From: Bacteroidaceae bacterium
GTDB lineage: Bacteria > Bacteroidota > Bacteroidia > Bacteroidales > Bacteroidaceae
Assembly: GCA_017651505.1 (NCBI GenBank)
Contig: JAGCCV010000071.1
Coordinates: 1 to 43,446, forward strand
Direction of reading: 5' to 3'
DNA: 43,446 nt
Shown here: piece after piece, positions 8,171 to 17,700 of the stretch
How positions within the stretch are numbered: the first letter of the stretch is position 1
Layout: each line of letters starts with the position of its first letter
The notes under the pieces: model-generated
Database searches by the model: none
The model's input: only the letters and a program-made list of their open reading frames with translations
Told to the model about the DNA's origin: nothing
Position numbers and translations under genes: made by a program

Positions 8171-9532
8171 ATGAATGTACTGAATAATATACTCACCGAA
8201 ATTAGTGGCTGGCTTTGGGGCTGGCCAATGGTAATCTTGTTGATGGGAACGCACCTGTACCTAACGGTCAGGTTGCGTTTCCCACAACGTAAGATCTTTA
8301 CAGCTATCAAGCTTTCCATTAAGAAAGATCCTGATGCCGTAGGAGATGTGTCACAATTTCACTCATTAGCCACGGCATTAGCGGCTACAATCGGTACTGG
8401 TAACATTATAGGAATGGCTACCGCCATTGCAATGGGTGGTCCAGGTGCGGTTCTTTGGTGCTGGCTTACAGGACTATTTGGCATTTCCACTAAGTATTCC
8501 GAGGGCTTACTGGCCATCAAGTATCGTATAAAAGGTACCGACGGCAGCATGCAAGGAGGACCGATGTATGCACTCGAACGTGGTTTGGGTTGGAAATGGT
8601 TGGCCATTCTTTTTGCCATTTTTACGGCCATAGCCTCATTCGGTATCGGCAACATGGTGCAAGCCAATGCCATAGCCACCATAACAGAAGAGTCTTATCA
8701 AATATCCCCCTACATCACAGGTGCCATCACCACCTTTTTGGTTTCTTTAGTGATATTAGGAGGGGTAAAAATTATCGCAAAGGTTTGTGGCTTGTTAGTA
8801 CCTTTTATGGCTTTATTTTATGTAATAGGTTGCATCTCTATCTTGATAATTAATGCCCCATATGTCTGGCCATCCATCAAACTCATCTGTACTTCTGCCT
8901 TTAGCCCCTCTGCAGTTGGCGGTGGTTTTGTAGGTGCTACGATAATGACAGCAGCTCGTTTTGGTATCTCCAGAGGCTTGTTTTCCAACGAATCAGGTAT
9001 GGGTTCATCCCCTATCATTGCAGCCGCTGCAGTAACTCGCAACCCTGTTCGTCAGGCATTAGTATCATCATCCGGCACTTTCTGGGATACTGTAGTGGTT
9101 TGTGCCATAACAGGCTTGGTAATTGTAAGCAGTGTACTGGCCTACCCTGACATCTCTTTCGAAGATGGAGCAACACTCACCAAGATGGCATTTTCCAAAA
9201 TTCCATATATCGGGACACCGTTGCTTACTTTCGGATTGATGTCTTTCACTTTTTCCACCATCCTGGGCTGGAGCTATTATGGTGAACGTGCCGTTGAATA
9301 CCTTAAAGGTCATCGTTGGATCATAATTTATCGCATACTCTATATTTTTGCTGTCTTCATAGGTAGTGTAGCCAATCTGACCATTGTGTGGAATCTGGCA
9401 GACTGCATGAACGCAATGATGGCTTTACCTAACCTCATCTCTTTGATATGCTTGAGTGGTATCATCGTACAGGAAACTCGCAAGTATCTTTGGAGTGGAC
9501 AACTGGATAAAGTCATGGAAGAAGAACCATAA
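8171..9532 (+). CDS. AGCS family sodium:alanine/glycine symporter
   Basis: Members of the alanine or glycine:cation symporter family import small neutral amino acids with Na+ across the inner membrane. The protein has about ten hydrophobic segments. It also has the family signature ATIGTGNIIGMATAIAMGGP (about residues 74-93), followed by GPGAVLWCWLTGLFGISTKYSEG. Another conserved stretch is FGISRGLFSNESGMGSSPI (about 258-276). Length is 453 aa, typical. It starts two bases after the GH3 stop and its own stop abuts the aroA ATG, so the three are likely one transcript. Family assignment is firm; the actual substrate is inferred. Confidence 0.93.
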   Translation: MNVLNNILTEISGWLWGWPMVILLMGTHLYLTVRLRFPQRKIFTAIKLSIKKDPDAVGDVSQFHSLATALAATIGTGNIIGMATAIAMGGPGAVLWCWLTGLFGISTKYSEGLLAIKYRIKGTDGSMQGGPMYALERGLGWKWLAILFAIFTAIASFGIGNMVQANAIATITEESYQISPYITGAITTFLVSLVILGGVKIIAKVCGLLVPFMALFYVIGCISILIINAPYVWPSIKLICTSAFSPSAVGGGFVGATIMTAARFGISRGLFSNESGMGSSPIIAAAAVTRNPVRQALVSSSGTFWDTVVVCAITGLVIVSSVLAYPDISFEDGATLTKMAFSKIPYIGTPLLTFGLMSFTFSTILGWSYYGERAVEYLKGHRWIIIYRILYIFAVFIGSVANLTIVWNLADCMNAMMALPNLISLICLSGIIVQETRKYLWSGQLDKVMEEEP

Positions 9533-10783
9533 ATGAACCGCTTTATGAGAATACAACTAAAAGCACCTCAAAACCTGCAAGCAACCATCAATTTGCCTGC
9601 ATCGAAGAGCATCAGTAACCGGGCGTTGGTGCTTCGTGCATTGGCTCATGGCACTTCACCCATCAGCAACCTGGCCGACTGTGACGACACGATGGTTATC
9701 ATCAACGCCTTCGAAAAAGGGGAAGAATTAGTTGACATCAAGGCAGCGGGCACAGCCATGCGTTTCCTCACAGCTTTCTATAGTACACAACCTGGTACCC
9801 ATACCCTGACAGGTACCGAACGCATGAGGCAACGGCCCATCAGTATCTTGGTGGACGCACTTAGATTATTAGGGGCAAAAATTGACTATGCTGAAAAGGA
9901 AGGCTTCCCCCCCTTGCGTATCACAGGCAGTCAACTTCAAAGCAAGGAACTGACCTTGCCGGGTGATGTAAGTTCGCAATATATCTCTGCCTTACTGATG
10001 ATTGCCCCTACCCTGCCCAACGGACTGAATTTGAAGCTGACAGGGCATGTTACCTCTCTGCCTTACATCGATATGACGCTTCAGCTCATGCGCGAGTTTG
10101 GGGCATCCGCTCACAGAAGCGAGAGTAGCCATCCCATGCTGATTGAGGTAAAGGCAGGAGGATATCAAGACATTCCCTATATCATTGAAAACGACTGGAG
10201 TGCAGCGTCTTATTGGTATGAGATGGTGGCTTTGAGCAACGATGCAGATGCAGCCATCAGTCTGCCACATTTAAGAAAGAGGAGTACACAGGGCGACAGC
10301 CAGGGAACTGAGTTGTTCAAGATGCTGGGAGTTCAGACTGATTTTACAGCTGACGGCATCAACATCTTCAAGCAAGGTAATTTGCCCCATCGACTGGATG
10401 CCGACCTTCGTGAGATGCCCGACTTGGCACAGACCTTTGTGGTAACATGTTGTTTCTTGGGTATTCCTTTCCGTTTTACAGGACTGCATACGCTTCGCAT
10501 CAAGGAGACCGACCGCATCAGTGCGCTTATTAACGAACTACACAAATTGGGATTTGTTCTTTGTGCAGAAGCAGATAACGCCTTGCGATGGGATGGCGAG
10601 CGTTGCCCGGTAGAAGAGCATCCTGTCATTGCCACCTACGATGACCACCGCATGGCGATGGCATTTGCCCCGGCAGCACTCAGATTAAAAAACATCACGA
10701 TTGATCATCCCGAGGTGGTGAGCAAGTCATATCCCAGATATTGGGACGATTTAAGGCAAGTTGGTTTTAGAATAGACCAATAA
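9533..10783 (+). CDS. aroA: 3-phosphoshikimate 1-carboxyvinyltransferase (EPSP synthase)
   Basis: AroA condenses shikimate 3-phosphate with PEP in the aromatic amino acid pathway. Signatures are LPASKSISNRALVLRAL (about residues 21-37), GTAMRFLTAF, the TLPGDVSSQYISALLM region and RIKETDRI near the C-terminal third. EHPVIATYDDHRMAMAFA closes the active site. The first ATG (9533) directly abuts the preceding stop. A second in-frame ATG at 9545 (MRIQLKAP) matches the usual family start better, giving 412 rather than 416 aa; either is possible. The 3' end overlaps the convergent DUF4112 gene by 17 bp. Confidence 0.96.
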   Translation: MNRFMRIQLKAPQNLQATINLPASKSISNRALVLRALAHGTSPISNLADCDDTMVIINAFEKGEELVDIKAAGTAMRFLTAFYSTQPGTHTLTGTERMRQRPISILVDALRLLGAKIDYAEKEGFPPLRITGSQLQSKELTLPGDVSSQYISALLMIAPTLPNGLNLKLTGHVTSLPYIDMTLQLMREFGASAHRSESSHPMLIEVKAGGYQDIPYIIENDWSAASYWYEMVALSNDADAAISLPHLRKRSTQGDSQGTELFKMLGVQTDFTADGINIFKQGNLPHRLDADLREMPDLAQTFVVTCCFLGIPFRFTGLHTLRIKETDRISALINELHKLGFVLCAEADNALRWDGERCPVEEHPVIATYDDHRMAMAFAPAALRLKNITIDHPEVVSKSYPRYWDDLRQVGFRIDQ

Positions 10784-11264
10784 GCCAATCCCATGCCCAT
10801 ACGGCAAACTTGATGAGTAGCCAGATAAGCAGGCACAGGAGTGCTATCAGGAATGCCATCCACCAGGCACGCCTGTCCACACTCTTTATCATCTCCTCAT
10901 CCCCCTCCACATAACCAGTTATCAGCCGGTAGTTCTTGACATAACTATGATTGAAGAAATCCAGGATATCTCCTATCCAAAACGGAATAACGCCCATGGC
11001 GAAATCAATCAGCATATTGCAAAGCAATGCCAGGGTCAGGGGAATGGAGCGCAACTTAAACACGCTGAAATACAGATACGGCAAGGTCAACAGTGAGGTC
11101 ACCGCATCGCCCAGTGTAGGCACAAGACCGAGCACTGGATCTATATAATAACGGTCCATGATAGTCGCAATCGCCTTAATTAGCTTATACGACTTTTGCT
11201 CTTTAATCTCCTCCTGCATACTATATTCTTTGGATGACATAACGTCAACTACCTCTCCATTCAT
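10767..11264 (-). CDS. DUF4112 domain-containing membrane protein
   Basis: A 165-aa protein with the DUF4112 pattern: MDRYYIDPVLGLVPTLGDAVTSLLTLPY, then ALLCNMLIDFAMGVIPFWIGDILDFFN. It has hydrophobic segments near residues 45-65, 75-100 and 135-162, so it is an inner-membrane protein of unknown function. Alternative ATG starts at 11240 and 11219 would shorten the soluble N-terminus by 8 or 15 residues; I kept the longest. It converges on aroA with a 17-bp overlap, so the two transcripts are antisense at their ends. It diverges from the AAA+ ATPase gene across a gap of about 440 bp. No clear promoter is visible for it; TAACTTTA at 11280-11273 (minus strand) is the best -7 candidate. Confidence 0.82.
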   Translation of the reverse strand: MNGEVVDVMSSKEYSMQEEIKEQKSYKLIKAIATIMDRYYIDPVLGLVPTLGDAVTSLLTLPYLYFSVFKLRSIPLTLALLCNMLIDFAMGVIPFWIGDILDFFNHSYVKNYRLITGYVEGDEEMIKSVDRRAWWMAFLIALLCLLIWLLIKFAVWAWDWLIGLF

Positions 11265-11320
11265 AATCGCAGTAAAGTTAATGCTTATTTCAGCATTTTA
11301 AAAATATTTTCCGCAGAACA

Positions 11321-11352
11321 TTTGGATATTCCTAAAAATATCCTTTACTTTG
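11321..11352 (+). promoter_or_regulatory. Promoter of AAA+ ATPase gene with embedded dyad
   Basis: TTTG at 11321-11324 and TTACTTTG at 11345-11352 are separated by exactly 20 bp, matching the Bacteroidota -33/-7 layout with one mismatch in the -7 box. The spacer holds a perfect 7-bp inverted repeat, GGATATT (11324-11330) and AATATCC (11337-11343), six bases apart. An outer pair, CATTTGG (11319-11325) and CCAAATG (11356-11362), flanks the -7 box. A dyad placed there looks like a repressor operator. Confidence 0.5.
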
Positions 11353-11359
11353 CTACCAA

Positions 11360-11707
11360 ATGCGGAATGTTCAAGCATACGCTTAAATCACAAAAATCTA
11401 TCATAATAAAAAAGCAATTGTTGCAATGAAGAACAAAAGAACGAAGGAAATGGTTGTTATTCTTTCGTATTCGTGACGGCTTTACACAAGCTTCTCACGT
11501 ATCGGTAGGATAATTGTACCCTTATCTTTCAAGGTTTTGTTCTTTGAAATATTGCTACAGTTTTACGGTTTTGTGATAGAGATTCCTCAAAAAAGGCTCT
11601 TTAAATGTACCTACGGGCTTGTGCCTATGCACTTGCCTGTTCCTTTTATCTCCCATTATCGGGGTGTTTTTTGTTACTTTTTTATTGTGATTAAATTGAT
11701 GTTGATT
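11360..11707 (+). other. Long 5' leader of AAA+ gene
   Basis: If transcription starts just after the -7 box at 11345-11352, the mRNA has about 350 untranslated bases before the ATG at 11708. The leader holds a 16-codon ORF (11426-11476, MKNKRTKEMVVILSYS) and a short imperfect hairpin (CGAAGGAA near 11442, TTCTTTCG near 11460). The frame upstream of 11708 stays open back to 11537. That extension is hydrophobic and low in family-like features, so I do not treat it as coding. I recognise no known riboswitch. Confidence 0.35.
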
Positions 11708-13414
11708 ATGAATATTGAAAACTTGAACAACCGATTTATATACGATTTCGATAATCAGGATGCAGACACCATCTGGAGATTCCTGAATAACACCTTATAT
11801 TATAATTATGATGTCTATGCCGGATTTCAGAAGGGCTACATGCCTTATCTTCCTGATAACAAACTCTATATCTACGCTCATGACCGAGACATAGTGGTGG
11901 TGTGCCTAGAAGCTTGCGGAAACGGCGAGGAGCAGGCCTACCGCGAATCTGAAGAAATGATGCCCATGATCTATCTTCCTGACGGTGAGCCTCGTGAAAG
12001 CACGCTTTGGAAATTCCACGCATCCCTCAAGATGATGCATAACCGCCTCGTTGGAAACGGGATGTACGTTACCATACATGGGATATTGCTGACTGAGGCC
12101 AACATCCTGAATGCCGACGAGCTGGAGGACATGTGGGCATCAGACAATATCAAGGTCATCTGCGGCCTCAAGAATGTGAACAAGAAGAACGTCCGCTTGA
12201 GCTATAGCAACGGAAAGCATTTTGAGCCTCTTGTCAACATCATCTTTAACGAGTTTGCTAATTTGAGGTTCTCGGAAGCAGAACTTGAGAGGATGCTGCA
12301 AAAATTTGCAGAGAACCCGCACATAGATACCCAAGAACCGGATGACAATCCGCTGCTCAATTTCACTGAAGACCAGGATCTGGATGAAGAATCTGACGAT
12401 AACACCAGTTTGGATGAGGACACATCGGATGAGGATATAGATTTAGCTACCGACTCGTCAGACACCGACAAGCCGAGTGATAATGCCAGTGAGAGTTCCT
12501 TTCGTGATGAATACATTCAGCAGAACGACTATATGAGTGTCAAGGTCACAATACTCCTTCCCCTTGCCAATCCCCGTGAGGAACTCGACAAATTGATTGG
12601 CTGTACGGGTATCAAACATCGCATGGATGAGCTGGTGGCGCTTACCCGCTATAACAAGATGATGCGTGAGCTGCTTCCCGACAGCAAGCAACACGAGGTG
12701 TCACTTCACAGCCTCTTCTTGGGTCGTCCTGGCACTGGCAAGACCACTGTGGCCAAGATATACGGCTCTTTGCTGCATCAGGCAGGAGCATTGTCAAAAG
12801 GTCATGTGGTGCTTTGCGACCGCAGTACCTTCATAGGCAAGTATTATGGCGATGAGGAGCGTGTGGTGATGCAAGTGTTGGATAAGGCAAAAGGTGGTGT
12901 CTTGATGATTGACGAAGCTTATCTGTTCAACTCCTTTGGTGAAAGAGACCCTGGGCAGGTAGTCATTCAGCAGTTGCTTAGCATCCTGGCCGACGAAAGT
13001 CAGCGAGATATCGCCGTCTTGCTTTGCGGCTATAAGGAGCCCATGCAAAAGTTGATCGATATGAATCCCGGACTTGAATCGCGCTTTCCCAACAAGTTTG
13101 AATTCAATGACTTCAGTATCAGCGAATTGTTGGAAATCACCCAGCACCGCATCAGGGAATACAATTACCAGTTCACCGATGGAGCCTGGGAGAAGTATGG
13201 GCAGTTATTAGAGCAGGCTTATCAGAGCCGTGACCCACAGACCTGGGGCAATGCCCGCTTCGTCGCCAACCAGCTGGAACAGATATATATGCGTCATGCT
13301 ATACGCTGTGTGCAGGAGCACTCCACCGACAAGTCACAGCTGCTCACCCTCACCCCAGATGACATCATGCCCTTCGAGGCACCTCGTCCCCCCAAAAAGA
13401 TTGGCTTCTGCTGA
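11708..13414 (+). CDS. CbbX/SpoVK-like AAA+ ATPase with acidic linker
   Basis: A 568-aa cytoplasmic protein in three parts. Residues 1-205 form a domain I do not recognise (strand-rich, containing MYVTIHGILLTEANILNADE). Residues 206-265 are a very acidic, Asp/Ser-rich linker. Residues 285-560 are an AAA+ module of the CbbX/SpoVK type, with Walker A GRPGTGKTT (339-347), Walker B GVLMIDEAY (397-405), sensor LLCGYKEPM (438-446) and a likely arginine finger in ESRFPNKFEF (Arg459). Relatives remodel protein complexes (for example CbbX on Rubisco), but no client is suggested by neighbours. I chose the ATG at 11708; in-frame starts at 11699 and 11537 exist. The stop codon lies in a terminator hairpin. 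The divergent neighbour is DUF4112. Confidence 0.85.
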   Translation: MNIENLNNRFIYDFDNQDADTIWRFLNNTLYYNYDVYAGFQKGYMPYLPDNKLYIYAHDRDIVVVCLEACGNGEEQAYRESEEMMPMIYLPDGEPRESTLWKFHASLKMMHNRLVGNGMYVTIHGILLTEANILNADELEDMWASDNIKVICGLKNVNKKNVRLSYSNGKHFEPLVNIIFNEFANLRFSEAELERMLQKFAENPHIDTQEPDDNPLLNFTEDQDLDEESDDNTSLDEDTSDEDIDLATDSSDTDKPSDNASESSFRDEYIQQNDYMSVKVTILLPLANPREELDKLIGCTGIKHRMDELVALTRYNKMMRELLPDSKQHEVSLHSLFLGRPGTGKTTVAKIYGSLLHQAGALSKGHVVLCDRSTFIGKYYGDEERVVMQVLDKAKGGVLMIDEAYLFNSFGERDPGQVVIQQLLSILADESQRDIAVLLCGYKEPMQKLIDMNPGLESRFPNKFEFNDFSISELLEITQHRIREYNYQFTDGAWEKYGQLLEQAYQSRDPQTWGNARFVANQLEQIYMRHAIRCVQEHSTDKSQLLTLTPDDIMPFEAPRPPKKIGFC

Positions 13415-13427
13415 GAAGCCAATCTTT
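13396..13427 (+). terminator. Intrinsic terminator overlapping AAA+ stop codon
   Basis: A perfect 14-bp stem, AAAGATTGGCTTCT (13396-13409) with AGAAGCCAATCTTT (13414-13427), closes on a 4-base loop. The TGA stop (13412-13414) spans loop and stem. A short T run follows. The last codons of the gene form the 5' arm. Confidence 0.7.
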
Positions 13428-13508
13428 AGCCTTATTCAAGTAAACATACAAAACAGTAAGCAAATATTTTTAATTCGTTTCATTTTAAGTTTTTTGTGTT
13501 TTTTGCAA

Positions 13509-13538
13509 CTTGGTTGCATGGGCTCTTTTGTATCTTTG
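13509..13538 (+). promoter_or_regulatory. Candidate promoter of metal efflux operon
   Basis: TATCTTTG at 13531-13538 fits the Bacteroidota -7 consensus exactly. CTTG at 13509-13512, 18 bp upstream, is a one-mismatch -33 box. The element lies 20 bp before the adaptor start. No obvious metal-regulator dyad is visible. Confidence 0.5.
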
Positions 13539-13558
13539 TACCAAAATTGTAAAAAAGT

Positions 13559-14689
13559 ATGGGAAATAAAAGTCAAATTGTAATGTTCTCCATTGCTTCT
13601 GCGGCAATAATGATGTCGTGTGGTGGCACTTCTAATAAACAAGTAGAGGAGCATGAGGAACACGAAGAGGGTGTAATTCTCTTTTCAAAAGAACAGGCAG
13701 AGAATGCTGGTCTTACGCTTGAGACAGTCAGGACTGATGAGTTTGCGCCATCACTTCGTGTGAGTGGTCAGGTTGTTGAAGCTCATGGCGATGAGATGAC
13801 TGTCGTGGCTCGTAGTAGTGGCATTGTCTCATTTGCGCGTGACCATCTTACTGAAGGTATGGAGGTAAGGGGTGGTGAGGTTTTAGCTGCTGTTTCTGCC
13901 AAGGGTATGAAAGGTGGTGATGATGTTGCTAAAGATAACCTTGACTACGAGACGGCACGTGCGGCATACGAGAGGGCAAGTCGTATGATAAGGGACACAA
14001 TCATATCGGTAAAGGAATATGAAAGGGTAAAGAATGAATATGAGAAGGCAGCTCTTGCCCACAAGGCTTTAGGAGCTTCATCTGGGTCTTCAGTAAGTGC
14101 ACCTGCAACAGGATTTGTTCGTAAAGTGTTTGTGAATCCTGGTGAGTACGTTGAGGCTGGCGATAAGATATTGTCCTTGAACAAGAATGGTCGTCTTCAG
14201 CTTGTGGCAGATGCTCCAGAGAAACATTTTCTCAAGCTTAAGGATGTGCAAGATGCGATATTTGTCATGGCTTACGAGACTGAGACGCACCGTGTGAGCA
14301 AGCTCAATGGACATCTTGTTTCTGTCGGAAAGGTGGCTTCTTCAGGCTCGGCTTACATTCCTGTAACGTTTGAGTTTGAAAACGACGGTCATCTTGTACC
14401 AGGCGCATTTGCTGACGTATGGCTTCTCATGAGTCCTCGAAAGAATGTGATTTCCGTACCTGCTTCATCTGTAATTGAGGAACAGGGATTGTTCTTTGTA
14501 TATGTTCAGGCAGATCACCCTGATGAGTATGAGAAAAGGGAAGTGTCTGTCGGTGGCTCAAATGGCGAACGTGTGGAAATTGTTAAAGGACTAAAGGTTG
14601 GCGATAAGGTGGTGACGGCTGGCGTGTATCAGGTAAAGCTCGCTGGTGCAAGTAGTTCTGTACCCGAAGCGCATAACCATGAACACTAA
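13559..14689 (+). CDS. RND heavy-metal efflux periplasmic adaptor (CusB/CzcB-like lipoprotein)
   Basis: The adaptor joins the inner-membrane RND pump to the outer-membrane channel. The N-terminus is a hydrophobic signal ending AAIMMSC, with Cys21 as probable lipidation site. A His/Glu-rich stretch follows (VEEHEEHEEG), of the kind that binds metal in CzcB-type adaptors. ILFSKEQAENAGL is the usual family motif. A lipoyl/HlyD half-motif (VSAPATGFVRKVFVNPGEYV, about 180-199), a short helical hairpin (about 130-175) and beta-barrel and membrane-proximal domains follow. Length is 376 aa. It is the first gene of a three-gene operon, 35 bp before the pump. Leucine is mostly CTT, unlike the TTG/CTG preference of nearby housekeeping genes. 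Confidence 0.92.
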   Translation: MGNKSQIVMFSIASAAIMMSCGGTSNKQVEEHEEHEEGVILFSKEQAENAGLTLETVRTDEFAPSLRVSGQVVEAHGDEMTVVARSSGIVSFARDHLTEGMEVRGGEVLAAVSAKGMKGGDDVAKDNLDYETARAAYERASRMIRDTIISVKEYERVKNEYEKAALAHKALGASSGSSVSAPATGFVRKVFVNPGEYVEAGDKILSLNKNGRLQLVADAPEKHFLKLKDVQDAIFVMAYETETHRVSKLNGHLVSVGKVASSGSAYIPVTFEFENDGHLVPGAFADVWLLMSPRKNVISVPASSVIEEQGLFFVYVQADHPDEYEKREVSVGGSNGERVEIVKGLKVGDKVVTAGVYQVKLAGASSSVPEAHNHEH

Positions 14690-14724
14690 TAGAACATGCC
14701 ATAAAACAAATCTAAATAAAACCG

Positions 14725-17700
14725 ATGTTGAATAAGATAATACATTTCTCTCTTAATAACAGATTGCTGGTTCTGGTCGTTGCGCTCATTGTTTTCGTAG
14801 CGGGCATCTATTGCGCTTACACTACGGAAGTGGATGTATTCCCTGACCTTAATGCTCCGACAGTTGTGGTTATGACAGAGGCAAACGGAATGGCTCCCGA
14901 AGAGGTGGAGCGTTCTGTCACGTTCCCTATTGAGACAGCTGTGAATGGTGCCACGGATGTGAGGCGTGTTCGTAGTACCTCAACAATGGGATTCTCATGT
15001 GTGTGGGTGGAGTTTGAATGGGGAACGGATGTGTACCGTGCCCGCCAGATTGTCACGGAACGTCTTGCTGAGGTGTCGGCATCATTGCCTGACAATATAG
15101 GACGTCCTACACTTGGACCTCAATCATCCATACTTGGCGAAGTGATGATTATTGGTCTTACTGCCGACACGACGTCATTGCAACATTTGCGTACACTTGC
15201 CGACTGGAGCATACGCAAGCGACTGCTGGCTGTTGGTGGTGTGGCTCAGGTTAGCGTACAAGGTGGTGAGGTCAAGGAATATCAGGTTGCCGTCCATCCA
15301 GAACGTATGAAACATCATGGCGTTACTGTTGATGAAGTTGTCGATGCTGTAAGTGATATGAATCGGAGTGTGTCAGGTGGAGTACTTTATGAGCATGGGA
15401 ACGAATATGTCATTCGTGGAGTCTTGAATACAAATAATACAGATGAACTCGGTCAGACTGTTGTGAAGAATGTGGATGGGAGTCCTGTATTGCTCAATCA
15501 AGTGGCAGATATAAGAATCGGCAACAAATCTCCTAAGACAGGTGTCGCTTCCAATAATGCAAAACCTGCCGTACTTCTCACTATTGCACGCCAGCCAAAC
15601 GTGAGCAGCATAGAACTGACCGAAAGGCTTGATGAAGCAATTGAGGATATCCGTTCATCGCTTCCTGCTGATGTGCGTATAGATAAGGATATATTCAGGC
15701 AGACACGTTTTATAGATGCTTCGATAGGAAATATACGTGAGTCGCTTATTGAAGGCGCCTTGTTCGTTGTCTTGGTTCTTTTCGTCTTTCTGATGAATGT
15801 AAGGACAACAGTCATATCGCTTGTGACTATTCCGCTTGCACTCCTTGTGTCAATCCTCACGCTTCGTTGTTTCGGGCTTACCATCAATACCATGTCTATT
15901 GGTGGCATGGCAATTGCTATCGGTTCACTTGTGGATGATGCAATCGTGGATGTCGAGAATGTGTATAAGCGGTTGAGGGTGTGGAAGCCATCAGATGGTT
16001 CAGTACTTGACATTATATATAATGCAAGTCTTGAGGTACGTATGCCAATCCTCAATTCTACATTCATCATAGTGGTCAGTTTCGTTCCTTTGTTCTTTCT
16101 TGACGGTATGGAGGGCAGAATGCTAATGCCTCTCGGCGTTGCCTTTATCGTAAGTCTTTTTGCCTCGACCATTGTTGCTCTTACGCTTACTCCTGTTCTT
16201 TGTAGTTATTTCTTGAAGCCGGGGAAAGGGCAGATAATGGTAGAGCCTCATTTTGTCAGGGTGTTGAAGACGTATTATGAGAGGGCATTGGAGTGGTCTT
16301 TTGTTCATCGCAGGGGAGTACTCGGAAGCACCTTTGCTGTGTTTGTCGTAACTCTCATACTGTTCTTTACTTTGGGAAGTTCCTTCCTTCCTACGTTCAA
16401 CGAGGGTCCATATACGATAAGTATAAGTACGCTCCCGGGTATCTCTCTTGAAGAGTCGGACAAGATTGGACGCAAGGCAGAAGAACTGCTCATGACGATT
16501 CCAGAGATACAGACGGTGGCAAGAAAAACAGGTCGTGCCGAACTTGACGAACATGCTTTCGGCGTCAATACGAGTGAGATAGAGGCTCCATTCGTACTTG
16601 ATGGGAGAAGTCGTGCCGAACTGACTCATGATGTGCGTGAAAAGCTTTCTTCACTTCCTGGGGTAAGCATCGAGATAGGCCAACCGATATCGCACAGGAT
16701 AGATGCCATGCTTAGTGGTACTCGTGCCAACGTGGCAATCAAGTTGTTTGGCAACGACCTCAATCGTATGTACCGTGTGGCAGGAAGGATTCGTGAGGCG
16801 ATAGAGGACGTGGACGGAGTGGTTGACCTTAAAGTGGAACAGCAGGTTGAACGTCCGCAGATTCGTATTACTCCACGTAGAGGCTTGATGGCTAAATATG
16901 GAATAACCCCACGTCAGTTTGCCGATTATGTTAGTGTACTTCTTGATGGCAAGGTCGTTTCTTCAGTATATGAAGGCAGCGTCGCATTTGACCTTACGGT
17001 TAAGTTGGATGATGAGGACAGAAGGAGCATTGAAGATATTCGTTCGCTAATGGTGGATGCAGGAGACAGCAAGATACCTCTTGAGTATATTGCCAATATT
17101 GAATCGACGTCTGGACCAAATTCTATCAGTCGTGAGAATGTGAGTCGCAAGATTGTCGTTTCAGCCAACGTCGAAGGACGTGACCTTCGTAGTACGGTAA
17201 ACGAGATAAAACGTACAATTGCCGATAAGGTAGATTTGCCAGAAGAATGTCATGTGGAGTATGGCGGACAGTTTGAAAGTGCGGAGAATGCCTCACGAAT
17301 ACTGTTGATTACATCTCTGCTTTCTGTGATAGTTATATTCGTACTTCTGTACGGACAGTTCCGTAATGCTACTCAGTCAGCGATAGTGCTTCTCAATCTT
17401 CCTCTTGCTCTTATCGGAGGTGTCATGGCACTTGTGGTTACGGGTGGGGAACTGAGTATTCCTGCAATCATCGGCTTTATCTCTCTGTTTGGTATTGCTA
17501 CCAGAAATGGAATGCTTCTGATTGACCAGTACAACGGTTTTATCAGCAAAGGCATGGATGTACGTGTGGCTGTGCTTAACGGCTCACTTGACCGACTGAC
17601 GCCTATTCTTATGACGGCTTTTACATCGGCTCTTGCCCTTGTGCCTCTTGCTGTAGGCTCTGAGCTTCCTGGCAATGAGATACAGTCGCCAATGGCAAAG

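Noticed and set aside
11537-11707. 57-residue N-terminal extension of the AAA+ protein
   Set aside because: It reads as hydrophobic, compositionally odd sequence with no domain. The ATG at 11708 gives a natural start, and the region fits a leader better.
15498-16172. 224-codon minus-strand frame inside the RND pump gene
   Set aside because: Long antisense frame caused by codon bias of the pump gene; Ser/Thr/Ile-rich and without domains.
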